NCBI GenBank assembly: GCA_947652605.1
Contig: OX393578.1
Coordinates: 58,287,415 to 58,351,414, forward strand
Direction: 5' to 3'
Length of the DNA: 64,000 nucleotides
Source: Elmis aenea
Lineage: Eukaryota > Arthropoda > Insecta > Coleoptera > Elmidae
Shown here: positions 48,367 through 60,900 of the stretch, in pieces
Position numbering within the stretch: position 1 is the stretch's first letter
Layout: every line of letters starts with the position of its first letter
Program-made: the position numbers and the translations under genes
The notes under the pieces: generated by a model
What the model was told of the DNA's origin: nothing
The model's database searches: none
What the model saw: the letters and a program-made list of their open reading frames with translations, nothing else

Positions 48367-49699
48367 ATGGTTGGTACCGTTAATATTTATTTTTAAACTA
48401 AAAAAAATGAGGATTTACAGTAGCAAAACTTTGTGGTAAAAGTTACTTATCCTTAGCATAACTTAAAGTAAATATATTTTTGAGACAAGCTTAAAGTACG
48501 GATAAAAGGTGTAGAAATTATAAGTCTGTTACTGTAGTTGGGGAATACCCGAATACCTATTTATTTAACGCTTTTAAATGTACCTAATTGTGCACTATTA
48601 TCAGTGGCGTAGCGAGGGTATGCGGCGCCCGGGACATAATATTTTTTTGCGCCCCCCACCCTTGGTCGTATTTTTATTGTAGTTTGTGAGTTTAAAGTAA
48701 AATAATGTTTCATTATTTATTCAGATACTCTGTAATGAAAATGTGTACTAATTTTAAAATTATATTGGCATTTTAGTTTTCTGGCGCCCCTTTAGTCTTC
48801 GCGGCGCCCCCCAAGACTGGCGTCAGGGGCATCGATACTCCCCTTGCCCCACCGTCGCTACGCCACTGATTACTATTGGAAATCTTTAATTTTATACCAA
48901 GCTCAATGTATTCTTTTGCTTCTCCTAGATTCAATATTTTTAAAAAAAATAATTTTCACTATTTTATTGAAGTAGGGAGGGAGAAAAAATGTTTTACACC
49001 AATTTATTACTATATCAATTATGTCTAATTATTCATTTTGCTTTATTTATCTTATAATTAGTTTAGTTAACCATCCATGCTTATTATGATGATATAATAA
49101 TTGTGGTAAACAATTATTTACCTTTTTTACCAAAAATTATTAGTAAAATTATTAACATGTTCTAGCTTAAAATTACTGATATTCAAGTGAATCTCAGTGT
49201 TGTTAAATTAATTGCTTTATTGGCTGTGGTAACCGTTTTTGTAATTTATTTGTACACGAACTTTTTTTGAAAAATACCTTTTAAGTTCCTTCTATAAGAA
49301 ATGATAATTATTTTGTGGTAGTTTAGCATTAGTCGTTTTATACATAAGTAAATAATTTTTCGTTAATGGACAGTACTTTAATATGATATTATATAATGTA
49401 CTTTGTTGCTTTAGTATAAAATAGTGCAAATATTTTAATAATTTTAAATATAAGTAAAGATTAATTAATTAGGTTAATTTTACCTTAACTTAAGGTTAGT
49501 GTAGTTAAATGATTTAAATTTTTTTAAATCCTAGTGAATAAAAATGATTTGATTTTCAATAGTTACTTGTTAAAAGTTCTTTCAGTATTATAAGTAGCTC
49601 TACATATTTTATATTTTTTTTGTATGTCAGTGGAAATTTTACTATTTTTAATAAACTGTATTTAGTATTTCGTATATTGTTTTTTATTTTTAACATTAG
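48367..49699. other. Intergenic AT-rich DNA between kappaB-Ras and LTR element
   Basis: Besides the MITE at 48602-48869 no feature is recognised. Part is the kappaB-Ras 3' UTR. Confidence 0.5.
48602..48869. mobile_element. MITE with CAGTGGCGTAGCG ends
   Basis: CAGTGGCGTAGCGAGG at about 48603 pairs with CGTCGCTACGCCACTG ending 48868. The subterminal parts are GC-rich (GGCGCCCGGG; GCGGCGCCCCCC), the middle is AT-rich with no ORF. It is related by its ends to 13556-13774. Confidence 0.75.
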
Positions 49700-49868
49700 T
49701 GTAGTGTTTTAAATCTATTAGTTAATTTTCGTAATTAAATAATACACACATGTTAATATAACTGATGTTTATTAAACATATTAAAAGATCGACCTATTCT
49801 GGTCATTAACAAAACGGTACTGTCTCTAATCAATTATCCCCCACTAGCATACTTATCTACCTACTACA
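49700..49868 (-). repeat. 3' LTR of Ty3/gypsy element
   Basis: 169 bp, TGTAGTG...CTACTACA on the plus strand; by eye identical to 53996-54164. In the element's orientation it follows the polypurine tract. Confidence 0.92.
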
Positions 49869-49880
49869 CCTCCCTTACTA
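49869..49880 (-). promoter_or_regulatory. Polypurine tract of LTR element
   Basis: On the minus strand AGTAAGGGAGG lies directly before the TGTAGTAGG start of the 3' LTR, the position where plus-strand DNA synthesis is primed in LTR retrotransposons. Confidence 0.7.
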
Positions 49881-49889
49881 ATTTTACTT

Positions 49890-52800
49890 TTAACTTTTAT
49901 AAAATCCTGGAGGTTTTCTATTTCTCTTAGGTCTATTATCTGGGGGTTCAAAAAACATTTTACTAAATATGTTATCTCTATTTACATTATTTACATTATC
50001 ATTATTGTTATTCATCAAGTCGCACTTAATAATCTGGTTTACATGTCGCTTCCATGTTATATCTGTATTACAGATTTTCACTATGAAAGTTCGCGACCCC
50101 ACTTTTTTTATTATTATTGCTTTTATCCACTTTGGACTTCCTGATTTATAATCTCTACACATCACTACTTCTCCCTTTTCAAATTTTACTGACCTTCTTC
50201 CTCCCGCGTTTCTTATTTGTCTAGCCTGATTTTTCCTTACTTGTTCTGCCAATTTACTATTTGGATCCATGTTTTGTTTTTGTTCCGGGATCCACAGATC
50301 GAATCGTGTTCGGACCCTTCTTCCCAACAGTAATTTAGCAGGAGTTTCCGCTGTTGTTGAGTGTTCAGTATTTCTATAATCCATTAAAAATCTTTGAAGT
50401 AAAGTGTCAACATTATTATTGTTAACTCCAACTTTTAACAAAAAATGTTTTACGGTTTTTACTGCGTTTTCTGCAGCCCCATTTGTTGATGGGTTGTATG
50501 GACTACTCGTTTTATGCTCAATGGCATTATTTTTTACAAATTGTTGAAAAAGTTCTGACGTAAATTGCGGTCCATTATCGGTAACTATTACTTTTGGAAG
50601 TCCGAACCTAGCAAAGGTTTCTCTTAACTTTTTTATTGTATTTTGAGTATCTGTACTACTCAATGGATAAACTTCAATCCATTTCGAAAAAGCGTCTATA
50701 ATGATCAAAAATGTTTTGCCTTTAAGTGGTCCAAAAAAATCTACATGCAATCGTTCCCAAGGTTGATTTGGAAAATTCCACGGAATAAGTGGACATTTTT
50801 CTGGCGTATTTCTTAATTTTAAACATTGTTCACAGCGACTTAGAAGTTTTTCTATTTCAGCGTTTAGCTCAGGCCACCATACAAATGACCTTGCTAAAGA
50901 TTTTGTTTTAACAATACCCATGTGAGAAGCATGGAGTTCGTTTAAAATTTTATTTCGCAATGTTAAAGGAATTAAAACTCGATATCCCCACATAATCACT
51001 CCATCCTCCAAAGTAAGACTATCTTTACGTAACATATATGGCTTAAATGCTGCCTCTACTTTTTGTGGCCAGCCATCTCGCAAATAGCTACTTAACTGTT
51101 GTAAAATGGTATCTTTTTCAATTGCTTTTCTTATATTTCCAATATTAATCGGTAAACAACCTTCCGAAACATAATTCAGATAAGTGTAATCTTTTGCTTC
51201 ATTTTCCAGTGTTTCTGGTAAGGGTGCTCGGGATAAAAAATCTGCTACATTACTTTGAGAATTAACATACTCAATTTTATATGTATACGCTGACAAAATT
51301 ACTGCATAGCGTTGTAATCGATTTGCGGCTAGCGTTGGAATACCTTTTTTTTCACCTAATATGGCCACTAACGGTTTGTGATCCGTGACCAAGGTAAATA
51401 ATTTACAAAATAAATACTGTTGAAATTTTTTCACTCCGAAAATTAAAGCTAACGCTTCTTTATCAATTTGTGAGTATGCTTTTTCAGCAATTGTCAGTGT
51501 CCGCGATGCAAAAGAGATAGGCCTTTGACTGCCGTCTTCGAATGCGTGATACAGCACTGCGCCCAATCCATAATCTGATGCATCACAAGCTAATTTTAAT
51601 TCTATTTCGGGGTTAAAGTGCACTAAAATTGTGGGAGATGTTATCATTTCTTTAATTTTTATAAATGCCATTTCGCATTCTTGTGACCAATGCCACGGAT
51701 TATTTTCTTTTAACAGTTTATACAAAGGTTGTAATATTGTTGATAAGTTTGGCAAAAATTTTCTATAATAATTAATAAATCCTAAAACGGATTTTAGTTG
51801 TGTTACATTTGTTGGTTTCGGTGCATCAATTAATGCACGAACTTTTTCCGTACTTTTGTGTATTCCTTCTTTGTCGATAAGAAAACCTAAATAAGTTACA
51901 GATTTTTGAAAAAATTTACACTTTTCTTTGTTTACCCGTAAACCGCAGTCTTGTACCTTCTGCAAAACTGCCTTTAATCTATCCATATGTTCCTTATCAT
52001 CGCGTCCCGTAATCAGTATATCATCTAGAAAACATATGGTTCCAGGAATGCCCTGAAATATTTTTTCAATTATCCTTTGAAACAAAGCCGGAGCTGATGA
52101 TATTCCAAAAGGTAATCTTGTATACATAAATAAACCTCGGTGGGTGCTAATGGTCGTTAAAGGTTGCGATTTGTCATCTAAGATAACTTGCTGATAAGCG
52201 TGCGAAAGGTCAATTTTCGAAAACGTTTCCCCTCCTTGTAATTGTGTCATTAAATCGTCAATCCGAGGTAAAGGAAATTTATCAATTTTTAAAACAGGAT
52301 TAACAGTTACTTTAAAATCCCCGCACACGCGTATTGAACCATCTGGTTTTAAAACCGGCACTATCGGCGTTCCCCACTCACTATATTCTACGGCTTTTAA
52401 TACACCTAATTTTAACAATTTGTCAATTTCAAAATCTACTTTAGCTTTTAAAGCAAACGGCAATGGTCGAGGTTTAAAAAATTTGGGTTGAATATCCTCT
52501 TTACAATTTAATTCAATTTTTCCTTTATTAAAAGTACCCAATTCATTTTTAAAAATTTCCCCAAATCTTTGAAATATATTTTCGATTGGCGTTATTTGTA
52601 ACATTTTATTTGTCTTAATAATTAATTCAAATTTAGACATAAAATCTCTACCTAATAATGGCGGGCCGCCATTTGGTATAACATAAAAATCTAAAACATG
52701 ACTGTTTTCATTAAATTTTACTTCAAGCTTAACTTTTCCTACAGGCCTTATGTTGCCTCCAACATAATTAATTAAAGTCGTATTAGTTTGAAATAATGGA

Positions 52801-53906
52801 TTCACCTTAAAATTTATCTCATATAAATCTTTCGAAATAACAGATACAGCAGAACCACTATCCAATTCCATTTGCATTTTTTTACCATTTAAACAAATAT
52901 CTATTAATATTGGATTATTACTACTATTTGGTAGTTTAATATTAAACAATTTTAAATCCTGAATTGCATTTACTGCATCCTTACAATCATCAATACTTGA
53001 ATTTTCATTTTCTATTGAACTATAATTAATTTGATTTCGCTTTTTATGCGTTTTTTTATTTTGACATACATTTGATAAGTGCCCCTTTACACCACATGCA
53101 TTACAAGAATAATTACGATACCGACAATGTACATCCTGATGATTAGATCTCCCGCAAACCTTGCAGATGTATGCTGTTGCCTTATTGGTTGATCCTGTCC
53201 TGGCTGAGTGATGTGATGTACCTGCGCATGGACGGAAATTTCCTTGTTTGAATGAACTACCACGCTGGTTTCCGCTATGGTGATATTTGTAGCCCATGCG
53301 GTGGACATCCAAAGTTTCTTCTTTAATTACTTGCATCTGGTCGATTTTATTGATATCCTTGTAGTATCCTCGTGCAGCTTCCATATTTTGAGTAATTTTA
53401 ACGGCATTTTCAAATGATAGCATCTCACTTTCTTGAAACACTTTTTCTAACAAACTCGTATTTGCCAACCCGAACACAAATTTATCTCGTAACACTATGG
53501 GCAAATTTTCATTAAAATTACAGTATGTTGCTAAATGTCTAACTCTAGCAGACCAATTTACTAAACTTTCATCTTTTTCTTGTTTAGCGGCATAAAAATG
53601 GTATCGCTCACCCCACACTGATTTTTTTGTAGAAAAGTAATCGTCCAAAAGTTGCGTTAATGATTCAAAACTTTTATTTTCCGCTATTTCAGGCACACAT
53701 AAGTCTGATAATAGTTTAAACGCGAATTCGTTTAGACTATGGAGTAATAGGGCTCGACGTTTATCGTCTTTGGTTATATTGTTTATGTTAAAAAATTGCT
53801 TTAATTGCCTCTTATGCACTTCCCATGAATTAATCTTTGGGTCAAATTCTTTTAGAGTCCCGATGATTTGTCCTTGTGTTGCAACGACACCGCCTTCATT
53901 CGGCAT
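49890..53906 (-). CDS. Gag-Pol polyprotein of Ty3/gypsy retrotransposon, single ORF
   Basis: 1338 residues with no frameshift between Gag and Pol. Gag capsid-like region (1-210); zinc knuckles CKVCGRSNHQDVHC (about 246) and CNACGVKGHLSNVC (about 267); aspartic protease DSGSA (about 347). The reverse transcriptase (about 470-690) has its catalytic motif as FLDD (about 625). RNase H has CDASD (about 773). Integrase has the zinc region ending CEQCLKLR and the D,D,E triad in HVDFFG (about 1053), VTDNGPQF (about 1108) and NGAAEN (about 1142). The order RT-RNaseH-IN is that of Ty3/gypsy. All catalytic motifs look intact, so the copy may be competent. Expressing Gag and Pol as one ORF means that Gag excess must come from something other than frameshifting. 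Confidence 0.95.
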   Translation of the reverse strand: MPNEGGVVATQGQIIGTLKEFDPKINSWEVHKRQLKQFFNINNITKDDKRRALLLHSLNEFAFKLLSDLCVPEIAENKSFESLTQLLDDYFSTKKSVWGERYHFYAAKQEKDESLVNWSARVRHLATYCNFNENLPIVLRDKFVFGLANTSLLEKVFQESEMLSFENAVKITQNMEAARGYYKDINKIDQMQVIKEETLDVHRMGYKYHHSGNQRGSSFKQGNFRPCAGTSHHSARTGSTNKATAYICKVCGRSNHQDVHCRYRNYSCNACGVKGHLSNVCQNKKTHKKRNQINYSSIENENSSIDDCKDAVNAIQDLKLFNIKLPNSSNNPILIDICLNGKKMQMELDSGSAVSVISKDLYEINFKVNPLFQTNTTLINYVGGNIRPVGKVKLEVKFNENSHVLDFYVIPNGGPPLLGRDFMSKFELIIKTNKMLQITPIENIFQRFGEIFKNELGTFNKGKIELNCKEDIQPKFFKPRPLPFALKAKVDFEIDKLLKLGVLKAVEYSEWGTPIVPVLKPDGSIRVCGDFKVTVNPVLKIDKFPLPRIDDLMTQLQGGETFSKIDLSHAYQQVILDDKSQPLTTISTHRGLFMYTRLPFGISSAPALFQRIIEKIFQGIPGTICFLDDILITGRDDKEHMDRLKAVLQKVQDCGLRVNKEKCKFFQKSVTYLGFLIDKEGIHKSTEKVRALIDAPKPTNVTQLKSVLGFINYYRKFLPNLSTILQPLYKLLKENNPWHWSQECEMAFIKIKEMITSPTILVHFNPEIELKLACDASDYGLGAVLYHAFEDGSQRPISFASRTLTIAEKAYSQIDKEALALIFGVKKFQQYLFCKLFTLVTDHKPLVAILGEKKGIPTLAANRLQRYAVILSAYTYKIEYVNSQSNVADFLSRAPLPETLENEAKDYTYLNYVSEGCLPINIGNIRKAIEKDTILQQLSSYLRDGWPQKVEAAFKPYMLRKDSLTLEDGVIMWGYRVLIPLTLRNKILNELHASHMGIVKTKSLARSFVWWPELNAEIEKLLSRCEQCLKLRNTPEKCPLIPWNFPNQPWERLHVDFFGPLKGKTFLIIIDAFSKWIEVYPLSSTDTQNTIKKLRETFARFGLPKVIVTDNGPQFTSELFQQFVKNNAIEHKTSSPYNPSTNGAAENAVKTVKHFLLKVGVNNNNVDTLLQRFLMDYRNTEHSTTAETPAKLLLGRRVRTRFDLWIPEQKQNMDPNSKLAEQVRKNQARQIRNAGGRRSVKFEKGEVVMCRDYKSGSPKWIKAIIIKKVGSRTFIVKICNTDITWKRHVNQIIKCDLMNNNNDNVNNVNRDNIFSKMFFEPPDNRPKRNRKPPGFYKS

Positions 53907-53981
53907 GTTTAACCGTTCTTCTTTTTCACTGCTTTTAATAATTCACAATTTTCCGCGATTAGCGATATTTAACAAACTTTT

Positions 53982-53995
53982 ATTCTCGTCGCCAA
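53982..53995 (-). promoter_or_regulatory. Presumed primer-binding site of LTR element
   Basis: Minus-strand TTGGCGACGAGAAT directly follows the 5' LTR. TGGCGAC-type starts are common in insect gypsy elements; which tRNA it matches was not determined. Confidence 0.55.
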
Positions 53996-54164
53996 TGTAG
54001 TGTTTTAAATCTATTAGTTAATTTTCGTAATTAAATAATACACACATGTTAATATAACTGATGTTTATTAAACATATTAAAAGATCGACCTATTCTGGTC
54101 ATTAACAAAACGGTACTGTCTCTAATCAATTATCCCCCACTAGCATACTTATCTACCTACTACA
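53996..54164 (-). repeat. 5' LTR of Ty3/gypsy element
   Basis: Same 169-bp sequence as 49700-49868. The flank to the right repeats CTACTACA several times (54159-54180), which hides any target duplication. Confidence 0.92.
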
Positions 54165-54319
54165 CTACTACACTACTACTTTTGTGGATATCTAAGTTTC
54201 GATCGAATCCAGGGTCGTCGACAGTTTATGATTGCCTTGGTACTGTATACTGCAGAAATTAATTTTGTTTGCCATAACAACAGTATTGTTTAGCTATTAT
54301 TGTGATTCATAAATACAGA

Positions 54320-54631
54320 ACGCAACCCACCTAACTCGTTGCTCCTACGTAGGTATGCAATGTGCTGAACAAAACGCCTACTTTTGCCATTTTTAGACAA
54401 CCTGCGTAATTGTCATGTCAAATATATTGCATATCTATGTAGGCGTTTTGTGTAGTGGTTGCCTATCAGTAGGCGCAACGTTTAGTGGGTTGCATACTAT
54501 ACGTAACGCCTACATGGATATGCAATTAATATAGCGTCGTTGCTGCGCAGGTTGCCTGAAAATGCCGAAAGTAGGCGTTTTGTTAAGCACATTGCATACC
54601 CATGTAGGCGCAACCTGCTAAGTGGGTTGCG
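54320..54631. mobile_element. MITE with CGCAACCCAC ends
   Basis: ACGCAACCCACCTAACTCGT at 54320 pairs with the inverted end AAGTGGGTTGCG at 54631. Inner words such as GTAGGCG, CAAAACGCCTAC/GTAGGCGTTTTG and TATGCAAT/ATTGCATA recur inverted throughout, so much of it can fold back. No ORF. Confidence 0.75.
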
Positions 54632-54929
54632 TTTTGTATTTAAGTAGGCGCCTGTATTCAATGAATATTAGTATATAACACTAATTAAATCGTTGAATAA
54701 TCAAGATTTTTTAATTTCATCGACGTAACGCATGTCACTTGTACAAAAAGTATAATAAATCAACTGCAATAGCAAATGGTTGCGTGTTTAAGTGCTAATA
54801 ATGTTAATGACTAATTGTTCTACTGTTCAATTCCCAAAACATATTTTTCCACGTAGTTTTCCTAGTTAATTTGAACGACATACACCACAAACTCATACGG
54901 CAAAAACATAACATTGACAAAATCATCTA
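54632..54929. other. Spacer between MITE and 173-bp satellite
   Basis: AT-rich; no gene. The satellite becomes recognisable from about 54930 in a strongly diverged first copy. Confidence 0.5.
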
Positions 54930-57900
54930 TACTTGATAAATCCATAATTGAGACCAAAATACAGCTTCGTTTGATTTTTATTGGATTTTTACTAATAAAT
55001 GTTTCTCGACTGGACAAATCCAAAACTAATTTTTTAATAACTCTTTCGTTAGCACAAAAATGTTTATTTCCATGTAAGTTCCAAACTGACCAAGTCCACT
55101 ATACTTTATAAATTCATATTTGAGACCTAATAACAGCTTCGTTTAATTTTTATTGGATTTTTACTACTAAATGTCTCTCGACAGCCACCTATCCAAAAGC
55201 AATTTTTTAATAACTCATTCTCTATCACAAAATTTTTTATTTCCATGCAAGTTCCCAACTGACCGAGTCCACTATACTTTATAAATTCATATTTGAGACC
55301 TAATAACAGCTTCGTTTAATTTTTATTGGATTTTTACTACTAAATGTCTCTCGACAGCCACCGATCCAAAAGCAATTTCTTAATAACTCATTCTGTATCA
55401 CAAAAATTATTATTTCCATGCAAGTTCCCAACTGATCGAGTCCACTATACTTTATAAATTCATATTTGAGACCAAATAACAGCTTCGTTTAATTTTTATT
55501 GGATTTTTACTACTAAATGTCTCTCGACGGCAACGATCCAAAAACAATTTTTTAATAACTCATTCTCTATCACAAATTTTTTTATTTCCATGCAAGTTCC
55601 CAACTGACCAAGTCCACTATACTTTATAAATTCATATTTGAGACCAAATAACAGCTTCGTTTAATTTTTATTGGATTTTTACTACTAAATGTCTCTCGAC
55701 AGCCACCGATCTAAAAGCAATTTTTTATAACCCATTCTCTATCACAAAAATTATTATTTCCATGCAAGTTTCCAACTGACCTAGTCCACTATACTTTATA
55801 AATTCATATTTGAGACCTAATAACAGCTTCGTTTAATTTTTATTGGATTTTTACTACTAAATGTCTCTCGACAGCCACCGATCCAAAAGCAATTTTTTAA
55901 TAACTCATTCTCTATCACAAAAATTATTATTTCCATGCAAGTTTCCAACTGACCAAGTCCGCTATACTTTATAAACTCATATTTGAGACCAAATAACAGC
56001 TTCGTTTTATTTTTATTGGATTTTTACTACTAAATGTCTCTCGACAGCCACCGATCCAAAAGCAATTTTTTAATAACTCATTCTCTATCACAAAAATTAT
56101 TATTTCCATGCAAGTTTCCAACTGACCTAGTCCACTATACTTTATAAATTCATATTTGAGACCAAATAATAGCTTCGTTTAATTTTTATTGTATTTTTAC
56201 TACTAAATGTCTCTCGACAGCCACCGATCTAAAAGCAATTTTTTAATAACTCATTCTCTATCACAAATTTTTTTTTTCCATGCAAGTTCCCAACTGATCG
56301 AGTCCACTATACTTTATAAATTCATATTTGAGACCAAATAACAGCTTCGTTTAATTTTTATTGGATTTTTACTACTAAATGTCTCTCGACAGCCACCGAT
56401 CCAAAAACAATTTTTTAATAACTCATTCTGTATCACAAAAATTATTATTTCCATGCAAGTTTCCAACTGACCTAGTCCACTATACTTTATAAATTTATAT
56501 TTGAGACCAAATAACAGCTTCGTTTAATTTTTATTGGATTTTTACTATTAAATGTCTCTCGACAGCCACCGATCCAAAAGCAATTTTTTAATAACTCATT
56601 CTCCATCATAAAAATTATTATTTCCATGCAAGTTTCCAACTGACCTAGTCCACTATACTTTATAAATTCATATTTGAGACCAAATAACAGCTTCGTTTAA
56701 TTTGTATTGGATTTTTACTATTAAATGTCTCTCGACAGCCACCGATCCAAAAGCAATTTTTTAATAACTCATTCTCTATCACAAAAATTATTATTTCCAT
56801 GCAAGTTTCCAACTGACCAAGTCCACTATCCTTTATAAATTCATATTTGAGACCTAAATACAGCTTCGTTTAATTTTTATTGGATTTTTACTCCTAAATG
56901 TCTCTCAACAGAGGTTGTACACACCTGGATTGCAGCAGTTAAACTGCACCTCTGCCTTCGAAATGGAAACATATCATTTGCACATGCAATTTTTTAATAA
57001 CCCATTCTCTATCACAAAAATTATTATTTCCATGCAAGTTTCCAACTGACCTAGTCCACTATACTTTATAAATTCATATTTGAGACCTAATAACAGCTTC
57101 GTTTAATTTTTATTGGATTTTTACTACTAAATGTCTCTCGACAGCCACCGATCCAAAAGCAATTTTTTAATAACTCATTCTCTATCACAAAAATTATTAT
57201 TTCCATGCAAGTTTCCAACTGACCTAGTCCACTATACTTTATAAATTCATATTTGAGACCTAATAACAGCTTCGTTTAATTTTTATTGGATTTTTACTAC
57301 TAAATGTCTCTCGACAGCCACCGATCCAAAAGCAATTTTTTAATAACTCATTCTCTATCACAAAAATTATTATTTCCATGCAAGTTTCCAACTGACCAAG
57401 TCCGCTATACTTTATAAACTCATATTTGAGACCAAATAACAGCTTCGTTTTATTTTTATTGGATTTTTACTCCTAAATGTCTCTCAACAGAGGTTGTACA
57501 CACCTGGATTGCAGCAGTTAAACTGCACCTCTGCCTTCGAAATGGAAACATATCATTTGCACATGCAATTTTTTAATAACCCATTCTCTATCACAAAAAT
57601 TATTATTTCCATGCAAGTTTCCAACTGACCTAGTCCACTATACTTTATAAATTCATATTTGAGACCTAATAACAGCTTCGTTTAATTTTTATTGGATTTT
57701 TACTACTAAATGTCTCTCGACAGCCACCGATCCAAAAGCAATTTTTTAATAACTCATTCTCTATCACAAATTTTTTTTTTCCATGCAAGTTCCCAACTGA
57801 TCGAGTCCACTATACTTTATAAATTCATATTTGAGACCAAATAACAGCTTCGTTTAATTTTTATTGGATTTTTACTACTAAATGTCTCTCAACAGAGGTT

Positions 57901-60900
57901 GTACACACCTGGATTGCAGCAGTTAAACTGCACCTCTGCCTTCGAAATGGAAACATATCATTTGCACATGCAATTTTTTAATAACCCATTCTCTATCACA
58001 AAAATTATTATTTCCATGCAAGTTTCCAACTGACCTAGTCCACTATCCTTTATAAATTCATATTTGAGACCTAAATACAGCTTCGTTTAATTTTTATTGG
58101 ATTTTTACTCCTAAATGTCTCAAACAGAGGTTGTACACACCTGGATTGCAGCAGTTAAACTGCACCTCTGCCTTCGAAATGGAAACATATCATTTGCACA
58201 TGCAATTTTTTAATAACTCATTCTGTATCACAAAAATTATTATTTCCATGCAAGTTCCCAACTGATCGAGTCCACTATACTTTATAAATTCATATTTGAG
58301 ACCAAATAACAGCTTCGTTTAATTTTTATTGGATTTTTACTACTAAATGTCTCTCGACGGCAACGATCCAAAAACAATTTTTTAATAACTCATTCTCTAT
58401 CACAAATTTTTTTATTTCCATGCAAGTTCCCAACTGACCAAGTCCACTATACTTTATAAATTCATATTTGAGACCAAATAACAGCTTCGTTTAATTTTTA
58501 TTGGATTTTTACTACTAAATGTCTCTCGACAGCCACCGATCTAAAAGCAATTTTTTATAACCCATTCTCTATCACAAAAATTATTATTTCCATGCAAGTT
58601 TCCAACTGACCAAGTCCACTATCCTTTATAAATTCATATTTGAGACCTAAATACAGCTTCGTTTAATTTTTATTGGATTTTTACTCCTAAATGTCTCTCA
58701 ACAGAGGTTGTACACACCTGGATTGCAGCAGTTAAACTGCACCTCTGCCTTCGAAATGGAAACATATCATTTGCACATGCAATTTTTTAATAACCCATTC
58801 TCTATCACAAAAATTATTATTTCCATGCAAGTTTCCAACTGACCTAGTCCACTATACTTTATAAATTCATATTTGAGACCTAATAACAGCTTCGTTTAAT
58901 TTTTATTGGATTTTTACTACTAAATGTCTCTCGACAGCCACCGATCCAAAAGCAATTTTTTAATAACTCATTCTCTATCACAAAAATTATTATTTCCATG
59001 CAAGTTTCCAACTGACCTAGTCCACTATACTTTATAAATTCATATTTGAGACCTAATAACAGCTTCGTTTAATTTTTATTGGATTTTTACTACTAAATGT
59101 CTCTCGACAGCCACCGATCCAAAAGCAATTTTTTAATAACTCATTCTCTATCACAAAAATTATTATTTCCATGCAAGTTTCCAACTGACCAAGTCCGCTA
59201 TACTTTATAAACTCATATTTGAGACCAAATAACAGCTTCGTTTTATTTTTATTGGATTTTTACTACTAAATGTCTCTCGACAGCCACCGATCCAAAAGCA
59301 ATTTTTTAATAACTCATTCTCTATCACAAAAATTATTATTTCCATGCAAGTTTCCAACTGACCTAGTCCACTATACTTTATAAATTCATATTTGAGACCA
59401 AATAATAGCTTCGTTTAATTTTTATTGTATTTTTACTACTAAATGTCTCTCGACAGCCACCGATCTAAAAGCAATTTTTTAATAACTCATTCTCTATCAC
59501 AAATTTTTTTTTTCCATGCAAGTTCCCAACTGATCGAGTCCACTATACTTTATAAATTCATATTTGAGACCAAATAACAGCTTCGTTTAATTTTTATTGG
59601 ATTTTTACTACTAAATGTCTCTCGACAGCCACCGATCCAAAAGCAATTTTTTAATAACTCATTCTGTATCACAAAAATTATTATTTCCATGCAAGTTTCC
59701 AACTGACCAAGTCCGCTATACTTTATAAACTCATATTTGAGACCAAATAACAGCTTCGTTTTATTTTTATTGGATTTTTACTACTAAATGTCTCTCGACA
59801 GCCACCGATCCAAAAGCAATTTTTTAATAACTCATTCTCTATCACAAAAATTATTATTTCTATGCAAGTTTCCAACTGACCTAGTCCACTATACTTTATA
59901 AATTCATATTTGAGACCAAATAATAGCTTCGTTTAATTTTTATTGTATTTTTACTACTAAATGTCTCTCGACAGCCACCGACCTAAAAGCAATTTTTTAA
60001 TAACTCATTCTCTATCACAAATTTTTTTTTTCCATGCAAGTTCCCAACTGATCGAGTCCACTATACTTTATAAATTCATATTTGAGACCAAATAACAGCT
60101 TCGTTTAATTTTTATTGGATTTTTACTACTAAATGTCTCTCAACAGAGGTTGTACACACCTGGATTGCAGCAGTTAAACTGCACCTCTGCCTTCGAAATG
60201 GAAACATATCATTTGCACATGCAATTTTTTAATAACCCATTCTCTATCACAAAAATTATTATTTCCATGCAAGTTTCCAACTGACCTAGTCCACTATACT
60301 TTATAAATTCATATTTGAGACCTAATAACAGCTTCGTTTAATTTTTATTGGATTTTTACTACTAAATGTCTCTCGACAGCCACCGATCCAAAAGCAATTT
60401 TTTAATAACTCATTCTCTATCACAAAAATTATTATTTCCATGCAATTTTCCAACTGACCTAGTCCACTATACTTTATAAATTCATATTTGAGACCTAATA
60501 ACAGCTTCGTTTAATTTTTATTGGATTTTTACTACTAAATGTCTCTCGACAGCCACCGATCCAAAAGCAATTTTTTAATAACTCATTCTCTATCACAAAA
60601 ATTATTATTTCCATGCAAGTTTCCAACTGACCAAGTCCGCTATACTTTATAAACTCATATTTGAGACCAAATAACAGCTTCGTTTTATTTTTATTGGATT
60701 TTTACTCCTAAATGTCTCTCAACAGAGGTTGTACACACCTGGATTGCAGCAGTTAAACTGCACCTCTGCCTTCGAAATGGAAACATATCATTTGCACATG
60801 CAATTTTTTAATAACCCATTCTCTATCACAAAAATTATTATTTCCATGCAAGTTTTCAACTGACCTAGTCCACTATACTTTATAAATTCATATTTAAGAC

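Larger units (their letters stand above)
49700..54164 (-). mobile_element. Ty3/gypsy LTR retrotransposon, structurally complete, 4.47 kb
   Basis: Two 169-bp LTRs flank a single long Gag-Pol ORF on the minus strand. LTR ends are TG...CA. A purine tract (AGTAAGGGAGG, complement of about 49869-49880) precedes the 3' LTR, and TTGGCGACGAGAAT follows the 5' LTR as the presumed primer-binding site. LTR identity and the intact ORF point to a recent insertion. I could not find a matching target-site duplication: the left flank is ...ATTAG, the right flank is CTACTACACTAC.... No envelope gene. Confidence 0.92.
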
